A stretch of 64,000 nucleotides of DNA. Origin: CAWBFD01 sp963788115. GTDB lineage: Bacteria; Actinomycetota; Thermoleophilia; Solirubrobacterales; 70-9. The position numbers and the translations under genes are program-made. Shown one piece after another: positions 10,601-19,212 of the stretch (the stretch's first letter is position 1; every line of letters begins with the position of its first letter). The DNA lies in assembly GCA_963788115.1 (NCBI GenBank), contig CAWBFD010000004.1, positions 1 to 64,000 on the forward strand. The letters are read 5' to 3'. The notes under the pieces are model-generated. The model did no database searches and was not told the DNA's origin. It worked only from the letters and a program-made list of their open reading frames with translations.

Positions 10601-11889
10601 AAGTACTGGAGGTAGATGTGCCCGGTCTCGGTGAAGTCGGGGGCGACCGTGACCCCGAGCATCCCGGCCTCGATCTTGCCGTTTCGCTCGGGGCCGCCGC
10701 CGCGGTCGCCGTAGACGGGCACGATCCCGGCCAGGTCGACGCCGCTGTTGACGGTGCCGTCGTGCTCGGCCGGGTCGAAGATGTGGACGTTGCCGCAGCC
10801 GATCCCGACGTTGGGGTTGGCGAAGTCGAGGATCCGCCCGGTGGGGCCGGGGAGGCCGGCGATCTGGCCGCGCTGGGCGTCGGTGCGGCAGTCGCCGCGG
10901 CCGATGTAGATCACCCAGCCGTTGGGGGCGATCGAGAGCCCGTGCGACTCGCCGCTGAAGGCGATCCCCTGATCGGAGGGGCCGGCGGCGACCACCCGCT
11001 CGCCCTCGTAGTTGGCGGCGATCGTCGCCTTGCAGTTGGCGCGGACGAGCCCCGCGGACCACTGGATCGCGCCGAGCAGGTGTGCCTGGAAGGAGGGCTC
11101 TGCGTAGCTCCCCGCGGTCCGGCCCATGCCGGTGTAGAACGAGCGCCCGCCCTGGAAGTCGCGACACCAGGAGATCGGCCAGTCGGTGCCGCCGACGGCG
11201 GTGCCGTCGCCGGCGGGAGCGCCCGGAGCGTGATAGCGGGCGACGGTGTGGACCTGGCCGGTGGGGCGGGTCTGCCACTGATACCAGACGTCCGAGCGGG
11301 TCAGCTCGAGCGGCAGCCCGGCGGTCGCCGGGTGGACCCGGTCGCCGGAGGCGAGCACCTGCTGGGTGACCGCGGTCGGGCTTCCGGGGTCGGGGCGGGC
11401 GCCGATCAGGCCGTCGAAGAAGCTCGAGCCGGCCTGGGCGGTGGCGCTGGTGCCGATGCCGAAGAACCCGTTGCCGTCCTGGACGTAGTTCTGAAGCGCG
11501 CTCAGCTGGGCGGCGTTCAGGGGCGAGCCGTCGACCCCGAGGAAGATCACGGCCGCGTACTGGTCGAGGATCGGGGCGCTGAACTGGGCGGGATCCTGGC
11601 TCGCGAGGACGTCGAACTCGTTGTCGGCGCCGAGGTCCTCGATCGCGGCGATCCCGGCGTCGGTGACCGGATCGGGGCCGTCGTGGAAGAGGAGCACCGT
11701 GGTCAGCGGGCCCTGCGCCGAGGCCGGGGCTCCGATCAGCGCCAGGGCGCCGAGGATGCCGGCGAAGGCGAGCGCGATCAGCGGCCGGTGTCGGGTGGCG
11801 GTTCGCTCGGAGAGGGACGTCGTGTCCGGGGCTCCGCGAGCGTTCTCCGTCTCCCTCGCCTGAGCCGACAGCTCGCCTGGCTTCCGCAT
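4670..11889 (-). CDS. Giant secreted multidomain protein: ThuA, PQQ sugar dehydrogenase, PKD, DUF1349 x3, discoidin, DUF1080 (four frameshifts)
   Basis: Homology runs continuously from the ATG at 11889 (SD GGGAGGAG) to the stop at 4670, about 2,400 residues, but the reading frame changes near 10137, 9783, 8647 and 5410. Domain order is: signal peptide (to about residue 59); ThuA-like (FHDGPDPVTDAGI); glucose/sorbosone dehydrogenase PQQ propeller (HGLSIAPNGWVIYIG, CCHRGGGMGWDSEGNLY); PKD (YEWDFGDGETS); OmpL47-type Ig-like; three DUF1349 beta-sandwiches, each opening with EFDG/EFEG and LDPKW; further OmpL47 units; F5/8 discoidin (GNLVDGDAETKW); DUF1080 3-keto-disaccharide hydrolase (EIQINDHQGD); and a C-terminal CARDB-like domain. 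ThuA, PQQ dehydrogenase and DUF1080 together suggest oxidation of sugars to 3-keto-glycosides and their cleavage. Every segment keeps conserved motifs, so the shifts look like sequencing indels rather than decay. Confidence 0.78.
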
Positions 11890-11956
11890 CCTGACTCTCC
11901 TCCCGCCGCGAGCCCCCCTGCCGGCGCATCCAGGTTATGTACTGGTGAACAAGCCG

Positions 11957-11985
11957 AAGTTAGCTCGTTTCGGATCCCTTGTCAA
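11957..11985 (-). promoter_or_regulatory. Sigma-70-type promoter for the glycan locus
   Basis: On the minus strand TTGACA (11985-11980) is followed after 17 nt by TAACTT (11962-11957). This lies about 70 nt upstream of the giant gene's ATG at 11889, with a GGGAGGAG ribosome site in between. It is one of the best -35/-10 matches seen in the window and probably drives the three-gene minus-strand operon. Confidence 0.6.
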
Positions 11986-11988
11986 GAG

Positions 11989-12013
11989 CTTTTGCCTGTC
12001 AGCGAAGCAAAAG
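11989..12013. promoter_or_regulatory. Inverted repeat, likely operator
   Basis: Perfect 7-bp arms CTTTTGC (11989-11995) and GCAAAAG (12007-12013) flank an 11-bp spacer, directly upstream of the -35 box of the minus-strand promoter. The site lies between the divergent giant gene and the GH2 gene, so one regulator could control both. The regulator is not identified in the window. Confidence 0.45.
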
Positions 12014-12355
12014 TGGTAGCCTCTGCGCGACACCGAACCTTAGGGGTGCCGCCCTGAGCCACGGAGGAGCATCCACACGGTCCGCAATGCGACAAGACCC
12101 ATACAGGGTCGACCGCCCTTGGGTGCGATCGGCGGGGTTCGTCTCGCGGGTGGCGATATGGGTCTGGTGATCGGATGGCTCGGCCTTTGGTGGGGGCCGG
12201 ATGGGGAGGTCTCGCGACCCGCCATTCCGCTTCGGCCCGGGCGCTGGTCTTCGCCCCGCACGAGGTCAGGCATGGTCGCTCCGGGCGGGCGCCGCTCGTC
12301 CGGCCGACGTCTCACACCTGCGCATACGGCGCCGGGGGAGAAGGGTCCTGACGGG
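12014..12355. other. Intergenic region upstream of GH2 gene, no gene seen
   Basis: This 342-bp stretch lies between the operator and the GH2 start. The reading frame open through it shows no recognisable protein, and no tRNA or riboswitch could be recognised by eye. It probably holds the GH2 promoter and leader; the only clear signal is a purine-rich GGGGGAGAAGGG just before the start. Confidence 0.4.
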
Positions 12356-15069
12356 ATGAGCGCAATGAAACGGACTCTCTTCTTGCTACCTGCTGCCCTG
12401 ATCGCGATGCTCTGCCTGGTGGTCGGCGCGTCCGGTGTGTCCGCTCCGACGCGTGAATGGCAGCCGGGGACGCCGCCGATCACGACGCCCTGGACGCATG
12501 AGGTCGGCCCGGACAACGCCCTGCCCGAGTACCCGCGCCCGCAGCTGGTCCGTAAGCGCTGGCGGAGCCTCAACGGCGTCTGGCAGTTCGCCGGCGCGGC
12601 CGAGGGAGAGGCGCCTCCGTTCGCCGAACAGCTGTCCGAACGGGTGCTCGTCCCGTACCCGATCGAGTCGGCGCTGTCCGGCATTCAGCGGCACGAGGAT
12701 CGGATGTGGTACCGGCGACCTTCAGCGTTCCATCGAGCTGGCAGGTCGGCGGCCACCAGCGGCTGCAGGTGAACTTCGGGGCGGTCGACTACGACGCGAC
12801 CGTGTGGGTGAACGGGACGATGGTTGCGACCCACCGCGGCGGCTACGACGCGTTCAGCGTCGACGTCACCGACGCCCTGAAGCGTCGCGGGCAATCCAGC
12901 CGCGTGTTTCTGCCGGGCGAGCTCAAGCCGTTCGTCAAGCGGCTTGAACGCGGGGAACGGCGCCGACTGCGCCGCGCGATGCGGCCGGGATCCCCTGCCG
13001 GCCCGGCGCTCACCGGGCGCGAGGTACGCCGGCTCGGCCTCGGTGGCGCCGACCGCCGAGCGCTCCGCCGGGCGACCGAGCGCGTCCGGCTGCCGGGAGG
13101 GCCACAGGAGCTGGTGATCGGCGTCACCGACCTGACCGACAAGACCTGGCAGCCCATCGGCAAGCAGCGCAACGTGCCGGATCGGGGCATCTTCTACACC
13201 TCGAGCTCCGGCATCTGGCAGAGCGTGTGGATGGAGCCGGTGGCGGCCAGCCACGTCGAGCGGCTCCAGATGACGCCGGACATCGACGACGGGAGCTTGC
13301 GTCTCGCGGCCGAAACCTCCGGCAGTAACGGCGGCCTCACGATCAAGGCGGTCGCCTACGCGGGCCGCAATGCGGTCGGTCGCGCCTCGGGACCGGTCGG
13401 CTCGGAGCTGCGCGTGCCCGTGCCGAACGCGAAGCTGTGGTCCCCAGACTCGCCCTACCTGTACGACCTGAGGGTCCAGCTGCTCGATCGCGGCACCCCC
13501 GTAGACCAGGTCGGCTCCTACTTCGGCATGCGCGAGGTCGGTACCACGGAGGGCGCCGACGGCAAGCTCTACATGACGCTAAACGGCAGGATCCTTTTCA
13601 ACCTTGCCACGCTCGACCAAGGGTTCTGGCCCGACGGCATCCACACGGCACCGACTGACGAGGCCCTTCGCTTCGACCTGGCCGAGCACAAGCGGCTGGG
13701 TTTCAACACCGTTCGCAAGCACATCAAGGTGGAGCCCGACCGTTGGTACTACTGGGCCGACCGGCTCGGGTTGCTGGTGTGGCAGGACATGCCCGCGATG
13801 AGGACCGGTGGCACTCCCCCGGAGGACGCCCGGCAGGAATTCGAGCGGCAGCTGCACGAGATCATCGAGGAGCACCAGAGCTGGACATCGATCACGGTCT
13901 GGGTGCCCTTCAACGAGGGCTGGGGTGAGTGGGACCGTGAGGCGACCGGCCGGATCGCGGACGAGGTCGCCGCCCAGGATCCGAGCCGGCTCGTCAACAC
14001 TCACAGCGGGGTCAACTGCTGCGACTCCCACGGCGACTCCGGTCGCGGCGACATCATTGATTACCACCAGTACGTCGGCCCTGCTTCGCCAACACCGACT
14101 GAGGATCGGGTGGCCGTTGACGGCGAGCATGGCGGCTTCGGCCTTGAGGTCCCGGGTCACATGTGGTTCGGCGAAGGCCACGCCTACGAGATGACGCCCG
14201 ACAGCGCCACGCTGACCCGTCGCTACGTCGAGAACCAGCGCGACCTGCTGGAGATCGCCAACAGGTGCGGGCTGTCCGGCAGTGTTTACACCCAGATCAC
14301 CGACGTCGAGCACGAGGTGAACGGGTTCTACACCTACGACCGCAGGGTCGAGAAAATGGACTTCGGGCAGGTGCGCGACATCAACCAGACGATCGTTGGA
14401 TCCGTCGACGGCACGGGCGGGAACGCGCCGCCGCTGCCGCCGGGCACGCCGGGACTCACCGGCGTCGGCTATTGGCCGTTGGACGAGGGCAGCGGCGAGA
14501 CAACCGAAGACCTCGCCGGTGACCACGACGGCACCCTGGTGAACGGGCCGACCTGGACCACGGGCACGTCCGGGGGAGCTCTGCAGTTCAACGGTTCCAA
14601 TCAGTTCGTCGACACCGGGGCGGCGATCCTCGACACGACGGCCAACTACACCGCGGCCGCGTGGGTGAAGCTCGATAGCCTGAACGGCTTCGCCACCGCG
14701 GTTAGCCAGGACGGCGCCAGCAACAGCGCCTTCTTCCTGCAGTACTCCGGCGTCGACGACCGGTTCGCGTTCAGCTTCGCCGGGCTGCGTGCGCTCGCGC
14801 CCACCGCCCCGGAGACCGGTCGGTGGTACCACCTGGTCGGCGTGCGCGACGCCTCCGCGGGGACGCTGACGCTCTACGTCGACGGGCAAAGGGCCGGCAC
14901 CGCCAGCGCCTGCCTCGGTGATACCTCAAGCGGGCACACCGTGATCGGCCGGGCCAAGTTCGGCGGAAACCCCGTCGACTACTGGCGCGGCGCGATCGAC
15001 CAGGTGCACGTCTACGATCGTGCCCTATCGGCGACCGAGGTCGCCCAGCTGTACGCGTCCGGCATGTGA
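12356..15069 (+). CDS. Secreted GH2-family glycosidase with C-terminal LamG domain (one frameshift)
   Basis: After joining one apparent single-base loss near 12714-12718 (between MWYRR and TFSVPSSW) the product is about 904 residues. It starts at ATG 12356 (an alternative ATG lies at 12365) and has a signal peptide (LFLLPAALIAMLCLVVGASGVSA). The sugar-binding jelly roll (DYDATVWVNG) and the GH2 barrel follow. The catalytic acid/base motif is FNEGWGEW and the likely nucleophile is the Glu in DGEHGGFG. A LamG_3 carbohydrate-binding domain closes the protein (YWPLDEGSGETTEDLAGDHDG). An Arg-rich segment of about 68 residues (12890-13095) interrupts the jelly roll between DALKRRG and GPQELVIGV. 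The family includes beta-galactosidases and beta-glucuronidases; the substrate cannot be set from sequence. The gene is divergent from the minus-strand glycan operon. Confidence 0.83.
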
Positions 15070-15093
15070 TCGAGTGGTGAGGACGCTTCGTTC

Positions 15094-15924
15094 CTAAAGC
15101 TCGACCTCCCCCTCCACACAGGTGACCGTATCTCCGCCGACCCAGATCGTGCCGTCGTCCGCGCGGGCGACGTGGACCCGCCCGGAGCGCCCCAGCGCGG
15201 TTCCCTGGCTCGCGATGTACGGGACCTTCGCCCGCTCGGTGCGAAGCAGCCACTCGGCGAGCGAGGCGTTGAGGCTTCCGGTCACGGGATCCTCCACCGT
15301 CTCCTCGCCCTTGGGGAAGAACGCCCGTACCTCGAACGCCGCCGGCGACCCTTCGGGATAGGGGCCCACCACGCCCACCGAGAGGTCGACCTTTCCCGGC
15401 CGAAGCGCGAGCACCGCGTCCGCGTTCTCGAGGAGGACGGCCACATAGCCCGGGCCGTTGTCGGCCCACTGCGCATCGAGGATCTCGTCGCGGTCGATGC
15501 GCAGCGCCGATGCGATCTGCTCGACCAGCGACTCTTCCACCGGCCCCGACCGCAGGAGCGGGGGCGCCGCGAATGCGAGGCGCTCGGGCGTGCGGCGCAC
15601 TGTGACCAAGCCCGCGCCGCACTCCTGGACCGCGGCGTCCGCTTGCCGCGGCGTCCCGCCGTCGGCGAGCCAGGCGTGACAGGTCCCGAGCGTGGGGTGG
15701 CCGGCGAACGGCAGCTCGACGCTCGGGCTGAAGATGCGCACCCGGTAGTCCGCATCGGGGTCCTCGGGCGGCAGCACGAAGGTGGTCTCGGACAGGTTCG
15801 TCCAGTTCGCGAACCGCTGCATCTCCTCGGTGCTGAGACCACCTGAGTCGAGCACGACGGCGACCGGATTCCCGGCGTAGGGGGTGGCGGTGAAGACGTC
15901 GACCTGGCGGAAGGGGCGCCGCAC
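15094..15924 (-). CDS. PhzF-family isomerase/epimerase
   Basis: The 276-residue product matches the PhzF/DapF-fold family over its whole length. The N-terminal half has FTATPYAGNPVAVVLD and the conserved Glu in NLSETTFV (about residue 46), which acts as general acid/base in PhzF. The PFAGHPTLGTCHAW motif and the C-terminal DPVTGSLNASLAEWL are also present. PhzF itself isomerises a phenazine precursor, but most family members have other, unknown substrates, and no phenazine genes are nearby. The gene converges on GH2 with a 24-bp gap and lies 43 bp downstream of the ImmA/IrrE protease gene. Confidence 0.85.
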   Translation of the reverse strand: MRRPFRQVDVFTATPYAGNPVAVVLDSGGLSTEEMQRFANWTNLSETTFVLPPEDPDADYRVRIFSPSVELPFAGHPTLGTCHAWLADGGTPRQADAAVQECGAGLVTVRRTPERLAFAAPPLLRSGPVEESLVEQIASALRIDRDEILDAQWADNGPGYVAVLLENADAVLALRPGKVDLSVGVVGPYPEGSPAAFEVRAFFPKGEETVEDPVTGSLNASLAEWLLRTERAKVPYIASQGTALGRSGRVHVARADDGTIWVGGDTVTCVEGEVEL

Positions 15925-15967
15925 GCGCGCGAGTCTGCCAGAGGGCGAAACCTTCCGTTCGACCAGC

Positions 15968-16528
15968 TCAGGTGCGGATGACGTCGAGCAGCCGCCGCTC
16001 CATCGCCGCCTGCGAGGCGCCGAACAACTCGCACATCTCAGCGAACTCGAGGATGTCGGGGCGGTAGTGGCGGCGGACGAGATCGGTGGGCATCAGGAGC
16101 GCCGCCGCGAACGTGCTCGCCTCGTCCTCGATGTCGGGGGCCGGTGGCGCATCGGGCCGGGCGCGCTCCTCGGGCTGGACCGTGGTCGAGCGGCAGAACA
16201 GCGAGCGCTCCGCGTCGCGGTGAAGCACCCAGTGACCGAGCTCGTGGCCGATCGTGAACCGGCGGCGGGGCGGCCAGCGGCGCGCCTCCGTCGCGTTCAC
16301 CCAGATCTCCGCGGGGCCGGCGAGCAGCAGGCCCGAGAACGCCTGGCCCGGCGAGAGCGTGGGACTGCCAGGAAGCTCCGCCATCTCCTCGGCCTCGACG
16401 TCGACCACCTGAAGCGCGAACCAGGTGGAGGCGATCTCCTCCACCGGCACCGGCAGGCTCTCGCCGTCCCACACGTACGGCGGCACCGACTCCAGGACTC
16501 GCTCGGCCCGCGCCTCGATCGGGTCCAT
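15968..16528 (-). CDS. ImmA/IrrE-family zinc metallopeptidase
   Basis: The 186-residue product carries the HEXXH zinc motif as GHELGHW (His95, Glu96, His99). Glu136 in EDEASTFAAALLMP is the likely third ligand, as in the COG2856 family. These peptidases cleave helix-turn-helix repressors (ImmA/ImmR in ICEBs1, IrrE/DdrO in Deinococcus). Its start overlaps the stop of the upstream gene by one base, and that protein is HTH-like, so it is the natural substrate candidate. No integrase, excisionase or phage gene is nearby, which argues for a chromosomal stress switch rather than a mobile element. Confidence 0.87.
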   Translation of the reverse strand: MDPIEARAERVLESVPPYVWDGESLPVPVEEIASTWFALQVVDVEAEEMAELPGSPTLSPGQAFSGLLLAGPAEIWVNATEARRWPPRRRFTIGHELGHWVLHRDAERSLFCRSTTVQPEERARPDAPPAPDIEDEASTFAAALLMPTDLVRRHYRPDILEFAEMCELFGASQAAMERRLLDVIRT

Positions 16529-17169
16529 CAGGGGCCCCCGGTGAACAGCTCGTCGACCTCGTCGCGGGCCTGCGCCGAACGAGCTGCCGGTTCCGCGGCT
16601 GAATCGGCGGCCTCGCCATCCACTGCGGGTGCACCCGGCCTGCTCGCCCTGGCATAGACCTCTCCCGGCGAAGGTGCCTCGCCCGTCCCCAACGGCTCAC
16701 CGGCGCGCCGAAGGAACTCCCCGGTCGCGCCGACTATCTCTCCCAGCGCCTCCAGCACCCTGGTCGAGACCCCGGCGGACGGGAGCAGGCCGCGCTCCAT
16801 CTCGTGGTAGTAGCCGCCCACCTTCGCCTCGCGGTCGCTGGCTTCGAGCGTCGCCGCCAGCCGCCGGACCAGCTCGCCGCGGGTCACCTGCGCCCGGTGC
16901 CGGAGCCGCGGGAGCACCACGGGCCAGGTGCCCGAGACGCCCTGGAGCGATTGAGCGACGGCGTCGCTCAATCGCTCCGCCGCCGAGCCCGCGAACGCCT
17001 CGCGGTCCCACGGTCGCCCTGGTGCCCTCGCCAGGTAGGCGTCGATCAGCGCCGCCAACTCGCGGCGCTCGGCCTCCTCGGCCCGGTCCAGGTAGGCAAC
17101 CGGGTCGGCCTCGCCGCCACCGCGATGCTCGGCGACGTAGTCGGTGAACAGTCGCTCGACCTCAGCCAT
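16528..17169 (-). CDS. Helix-turn-helix-like regulator paired with sigma factor and ImmA protease
   Basis: The start MAEVERLF at 17169 is preferred because it overlaps the sigma-factor stop by 8 nt, giving 213 residues. The N-terminal part is helical and acidic (DPVAYLDRAEEAERRELAALIDAYL). The middle (RGELVRRLAATLEASDREAKVGGYYHEMERG) looks like an XRE-type helix-turn-helix followed by further helices. The last 50 residues are Ala/Glu-rich and probably disordered. The family was not recognised with confidence. Position between a sigma factor and an ImmA-type protease suggests a repressor or anti-sigma-like protein removed by proteolysis. Confidence 0.6.
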   Translation of the reverse strand: MAEVERLFTDYVAEHRGGGEADPVAYLDRAEEAERRELAALIDAYLARAPGRPWDREAFAGSAAERLSDAVAQSLQGVSGTWPVVLPRLRHRAQVTRGELVRRLAATLEASDREAKVGGYYHEMERGLLPSAGVSTRVLEALGEIVGATGEFLRRAGEPLGTGEAPSPGEVYARASRPGAPAVDGEAADSAAEPAARSAQARDEVDELFTGGP

Positions 17170-17857
17170 CGTGCCTGCCCGAATCGCTTGTCCGCTCGGC
17201 GGCGCCACCTTCGGCCTCTTGGTTCAAGTCGTGTAGAGCGAGCCGAAACCGACGGACGATCTGATCGACGTTGTCGACGGTCATCGGGGTGGCAAGCTCG
17301 CCGGCGAAATGGTTGTTGACCAGCTCGGCGGCCTCCTTCGAGGAATAGCCCTCGAACAGCCGGTGCTCGATCACCGCGCGATGCGCCGCTGAGCTTGGCA
17401 TCGCCTTCTCGACCAGATCCATTCCCCAGACCTCGCTGACCTCCTCGGGGGCGGTCAGGACCGCGCCGTGCACGTCCTCCTCGTCCTCGACGTCCTCGGC
17501 GATCGGGACCAGCCACGCGTCCGCCTTGGCCGAGCGCAGGAGATCCGCGACGCGGCGCTCGAGGATCCTGTTCAGCAGCGACCTGAACTCGCCCACGCTG
17601 CTCCCGCGGAAAGCGGTGTCCATCGCCCCGTGGATCACCAGGTCGGTGACCACATCGACGTCGGAGGTCGGGCGCTTGGGAAGCCGCAGGCGCACCCTGC
17701 GCCGGACGTTGTCGTAGTAGCGGTACGCGAGGATCTGGATCCCCTCCCGCATCGCCTCGTCCTCACCGCGCTCGCGGGCGGCGCAGATGTATTCGACCAG
17801 CGCCTCGTCCGAGAGCGCGTCGAGCTCGTGGTCCTTGAGCCGTCGGAAGCGCGACAG
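17162..17857 (-). CDS. ECF-like sigma-70 family factor, probable CTG start
   Basis: Region 2 is recognisable around DVVTDLVIHGAMDTAFRG and region 4 around HRAVIEHRLFEGYSSKEAAEL, followed by a recognition helix (TVDNVDQIVRRFR). The first ATG is at 17752, but the frame upstream encodes clear sigma-like sequence (RRLKDHELDALSDEALVEYI) back to a CTG at 17857. GGGAGAGG lies 4 nt before that CTG, and no ATG, GTG or TTG fits. The long version has 231 residues. The gene heads a three-gene unit with the HTH-like protein and the ImmA protease, so its activity is probably governed by those partners. Confidence 0.7.
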   Translation of the reverse strand: MSRFRRLKDHELDALSDEALVEYICAARERGEDEAMREGIQILAYRYYDNVRRRVRLRLPKRPTSDVDVVTDLVIHGAMDTAFRGSSVGEFRSLLNRILERRVADLLRSAKADAWLVPIAEDVEDEEDVHGAVLTAPEEVSEVWGMDLVEKAMPSSAAHRAVIEHRLFEGYSSKEAAELVNNHFAGELATPMTVDNVDQIVRRFRLALHDLNQEAEGGAAERTSDSGRHDG

Positions 17858-17962
17858 GTTTCCTCTCCCTCGTATCGAGCAGACCTGGGCGCGACGGCAG
17901 CGAACATAGCGCGTAGCGAGATCGCTGCCGTGTCAGGGCGCGGGGGCTTACCCGATCCAGCG

Positions 17963-19198
17963 TCAGGGCCGCAGCCGGACAGGCAGCGTCTTCAGCTGGT
18001 TGATGAACGCCGACTCGACATAGCCGGGCGTGCCATCCAGTTCCATCTCCGGGAAGCGCGCGAGCGACTCCTCGAACAGGATCCGCAGCTCGAGCCGCGC
18101 GAGCGCGGCGCCCAGACAGAAGTGCCGACCGCCAGCCCCGAAGGCTTGGTGCTCGGGGTTTCGGGTGACGTCGAAGCGGTCGGGATCCTCGTAGCGGGAC
18201 TCGTCGCGGTTCGACGACAGGTACCACATGACCACCTTCTCGCCCTTGCGGATCGACTCCCCGCCGAGCTCCGTGTCGCGTGTCGCGGTTCGGCGAAAGT
18301 GGGCGAAGGCGGGGAACATCCGGAGCGACTCCTCGACCGCGCTGGGGATCAGCGACGGGTCGGCGAGCAGGAGCCGCCGCTGGTCGGGGTGCTCCAGGAG
18401 CGCCCGCATGCCGCTGCAATAGGTGGCCTTGGTGCTGTCGTTGCCGGCGGCGACCAGGAGGAAGAAGCCCATCACGATCTCGTGCTCCTCGAGCCTCTGT
18501 CCGTCGATCTCCGCGTCCACCAGCACGCTCGTGAGGTCGTCGGTTGGGCGCTCGCGGCGCTCGGCGATCAGTCGCCGGCAGCGGTCGAAGATCTCAGGCA
18601 CGTCACGCTCCATCACCGACTGGACCCCCTCGGGATTCAGGTCTGGGTCGCCGGCCCCCAGTGTGGTGTTCATCAGCCGGGCCCAGATCTCGTCGTCCTC
18701 CGGCGGGATCCCCATGAAGCTCCCGATCACCCGGGAGACGACCGGTTGGGCGACGTCCGTGACCAGATCGCAGGTGTCCCGGTCGGAGAGCCTGTCGAGG
18801 ACGCCGACAGCGATCGCCCGGATCGCGTCCTCGTGCTCGGCGATCCGCTTTGGGGTGAACCCACGCTGGAACAGCATCTTCAGGCGGTCGTGCTTGGGCG
18901 GGTCCATCCCGATGAACATCGCCCGGGTCAGCTCAAGCGGCATGATCGAGTCGGTCAGCGCGGTCACCCCGCCGAGCTCCGAGGAATAGGTCTCCCAGTC
19001 GAGGCTGACCTCGTGGATGTGGTCGGCCGTGGTGGCCGACCAGTACCCGGCCTCCTCGGGGTGCTCAGTGATCCGCGCGGTCCAGTGCACCGGACACTCC
19101 GCTCGGATTCGCTTGAACAGCGGGTACGGTGGCCCGTCCTCCCAGACATCGCGCTCGGTCAAGAGAACGTCTTCGAGCGGTGCTTCCTCGGCGGACAT
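17963..19198 (-). CDS. Cytochrome P450, last gene of the B6 cluster minus arm
   Basis: The 411-residue product has the P450 landmarks: the I-helix oxygen-binding motif AAGNDSTKA, the ExxR of helix K (EESLR) and the heme loop FGAGGRHFCLGAALARLE with the proximal cysteine. A C-terminal stretch near INQLKTLPVRL resembles actinobacterial CYP124/125/142-type enzymes that hydroxylate terminal methyl groups of lipids; the subfamily is not certain. The ATG at 19198 is 14 nt downstream of the zinc dehydrogenase stop, so it is probably co-transcribed. In this context it might oxidise a methyl or hydroxymethyl substituent, but no P450 is known from B6 degradation and it could serve another pathway. No ferredoxin gene is adjacent. 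Confidence 0.85.
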   Translation of the reverse strand: MSAEEAPLEDVLLTERDVWEDGPPYPLFKRIRAECPVHWTARITEHPEEAGYWSATTADHIHEVSLDWETYSSELGGVTALTDSIMPLELTRAMFIGMDPPKHDRLKMLFQRGFTPKRIAEHEDAIRAIAVGVLDRLSDRDTCDLVTDVAQPVVSRVIGSFMGIPPEDDEIWARLMNTTLGAGDPDLNPEGVQSVMERDVPEIFDRCRRLIAERRERPTDDLTSVLVDAEIDGQRLEEHEIVMGFFLLVAAGNDSTKATYCSGMRALLEHPDQRRLLLADPSLIPSAVEESLRMFPAFAHFRRTATRDTELGGESIRKGEKVVMWYLSSNRDESRYEDPDRFDVTRNPEHQAFGAGGRHFCLGAALARLELRILFEESLARFPEMELDGTPGYVESAFINQLKTLPVRLRP

Positions 19199-19212
19199 GT
19201 GAGACGGACAGC

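Noticed and set aside
4670..11889. Reading the giant gene as a pseudogene
   Set aside because: All domains keep their motifs up to each break, and similar breaks occur in otherwise healthy genes across the window, so sequencing indels are the simpler explanation.
1660..12057. Very long plus-strand open frames opposite the glycan genes (for example 1660-4143, 5424-7880, 10111-12057)
   Set aside because: They are antisense frames kept open by high GC. Their translations are Arg/Val/Gly-rich with no homology, while the minus strand shows clear domains.
15968..16528. Integrative element or prophage signalled by the ImmA/IrrE protease
   Set aside because: No integrase, excisionase, attachment repeats, tRNA or structural phage genes are nearby, and base composition does not change.
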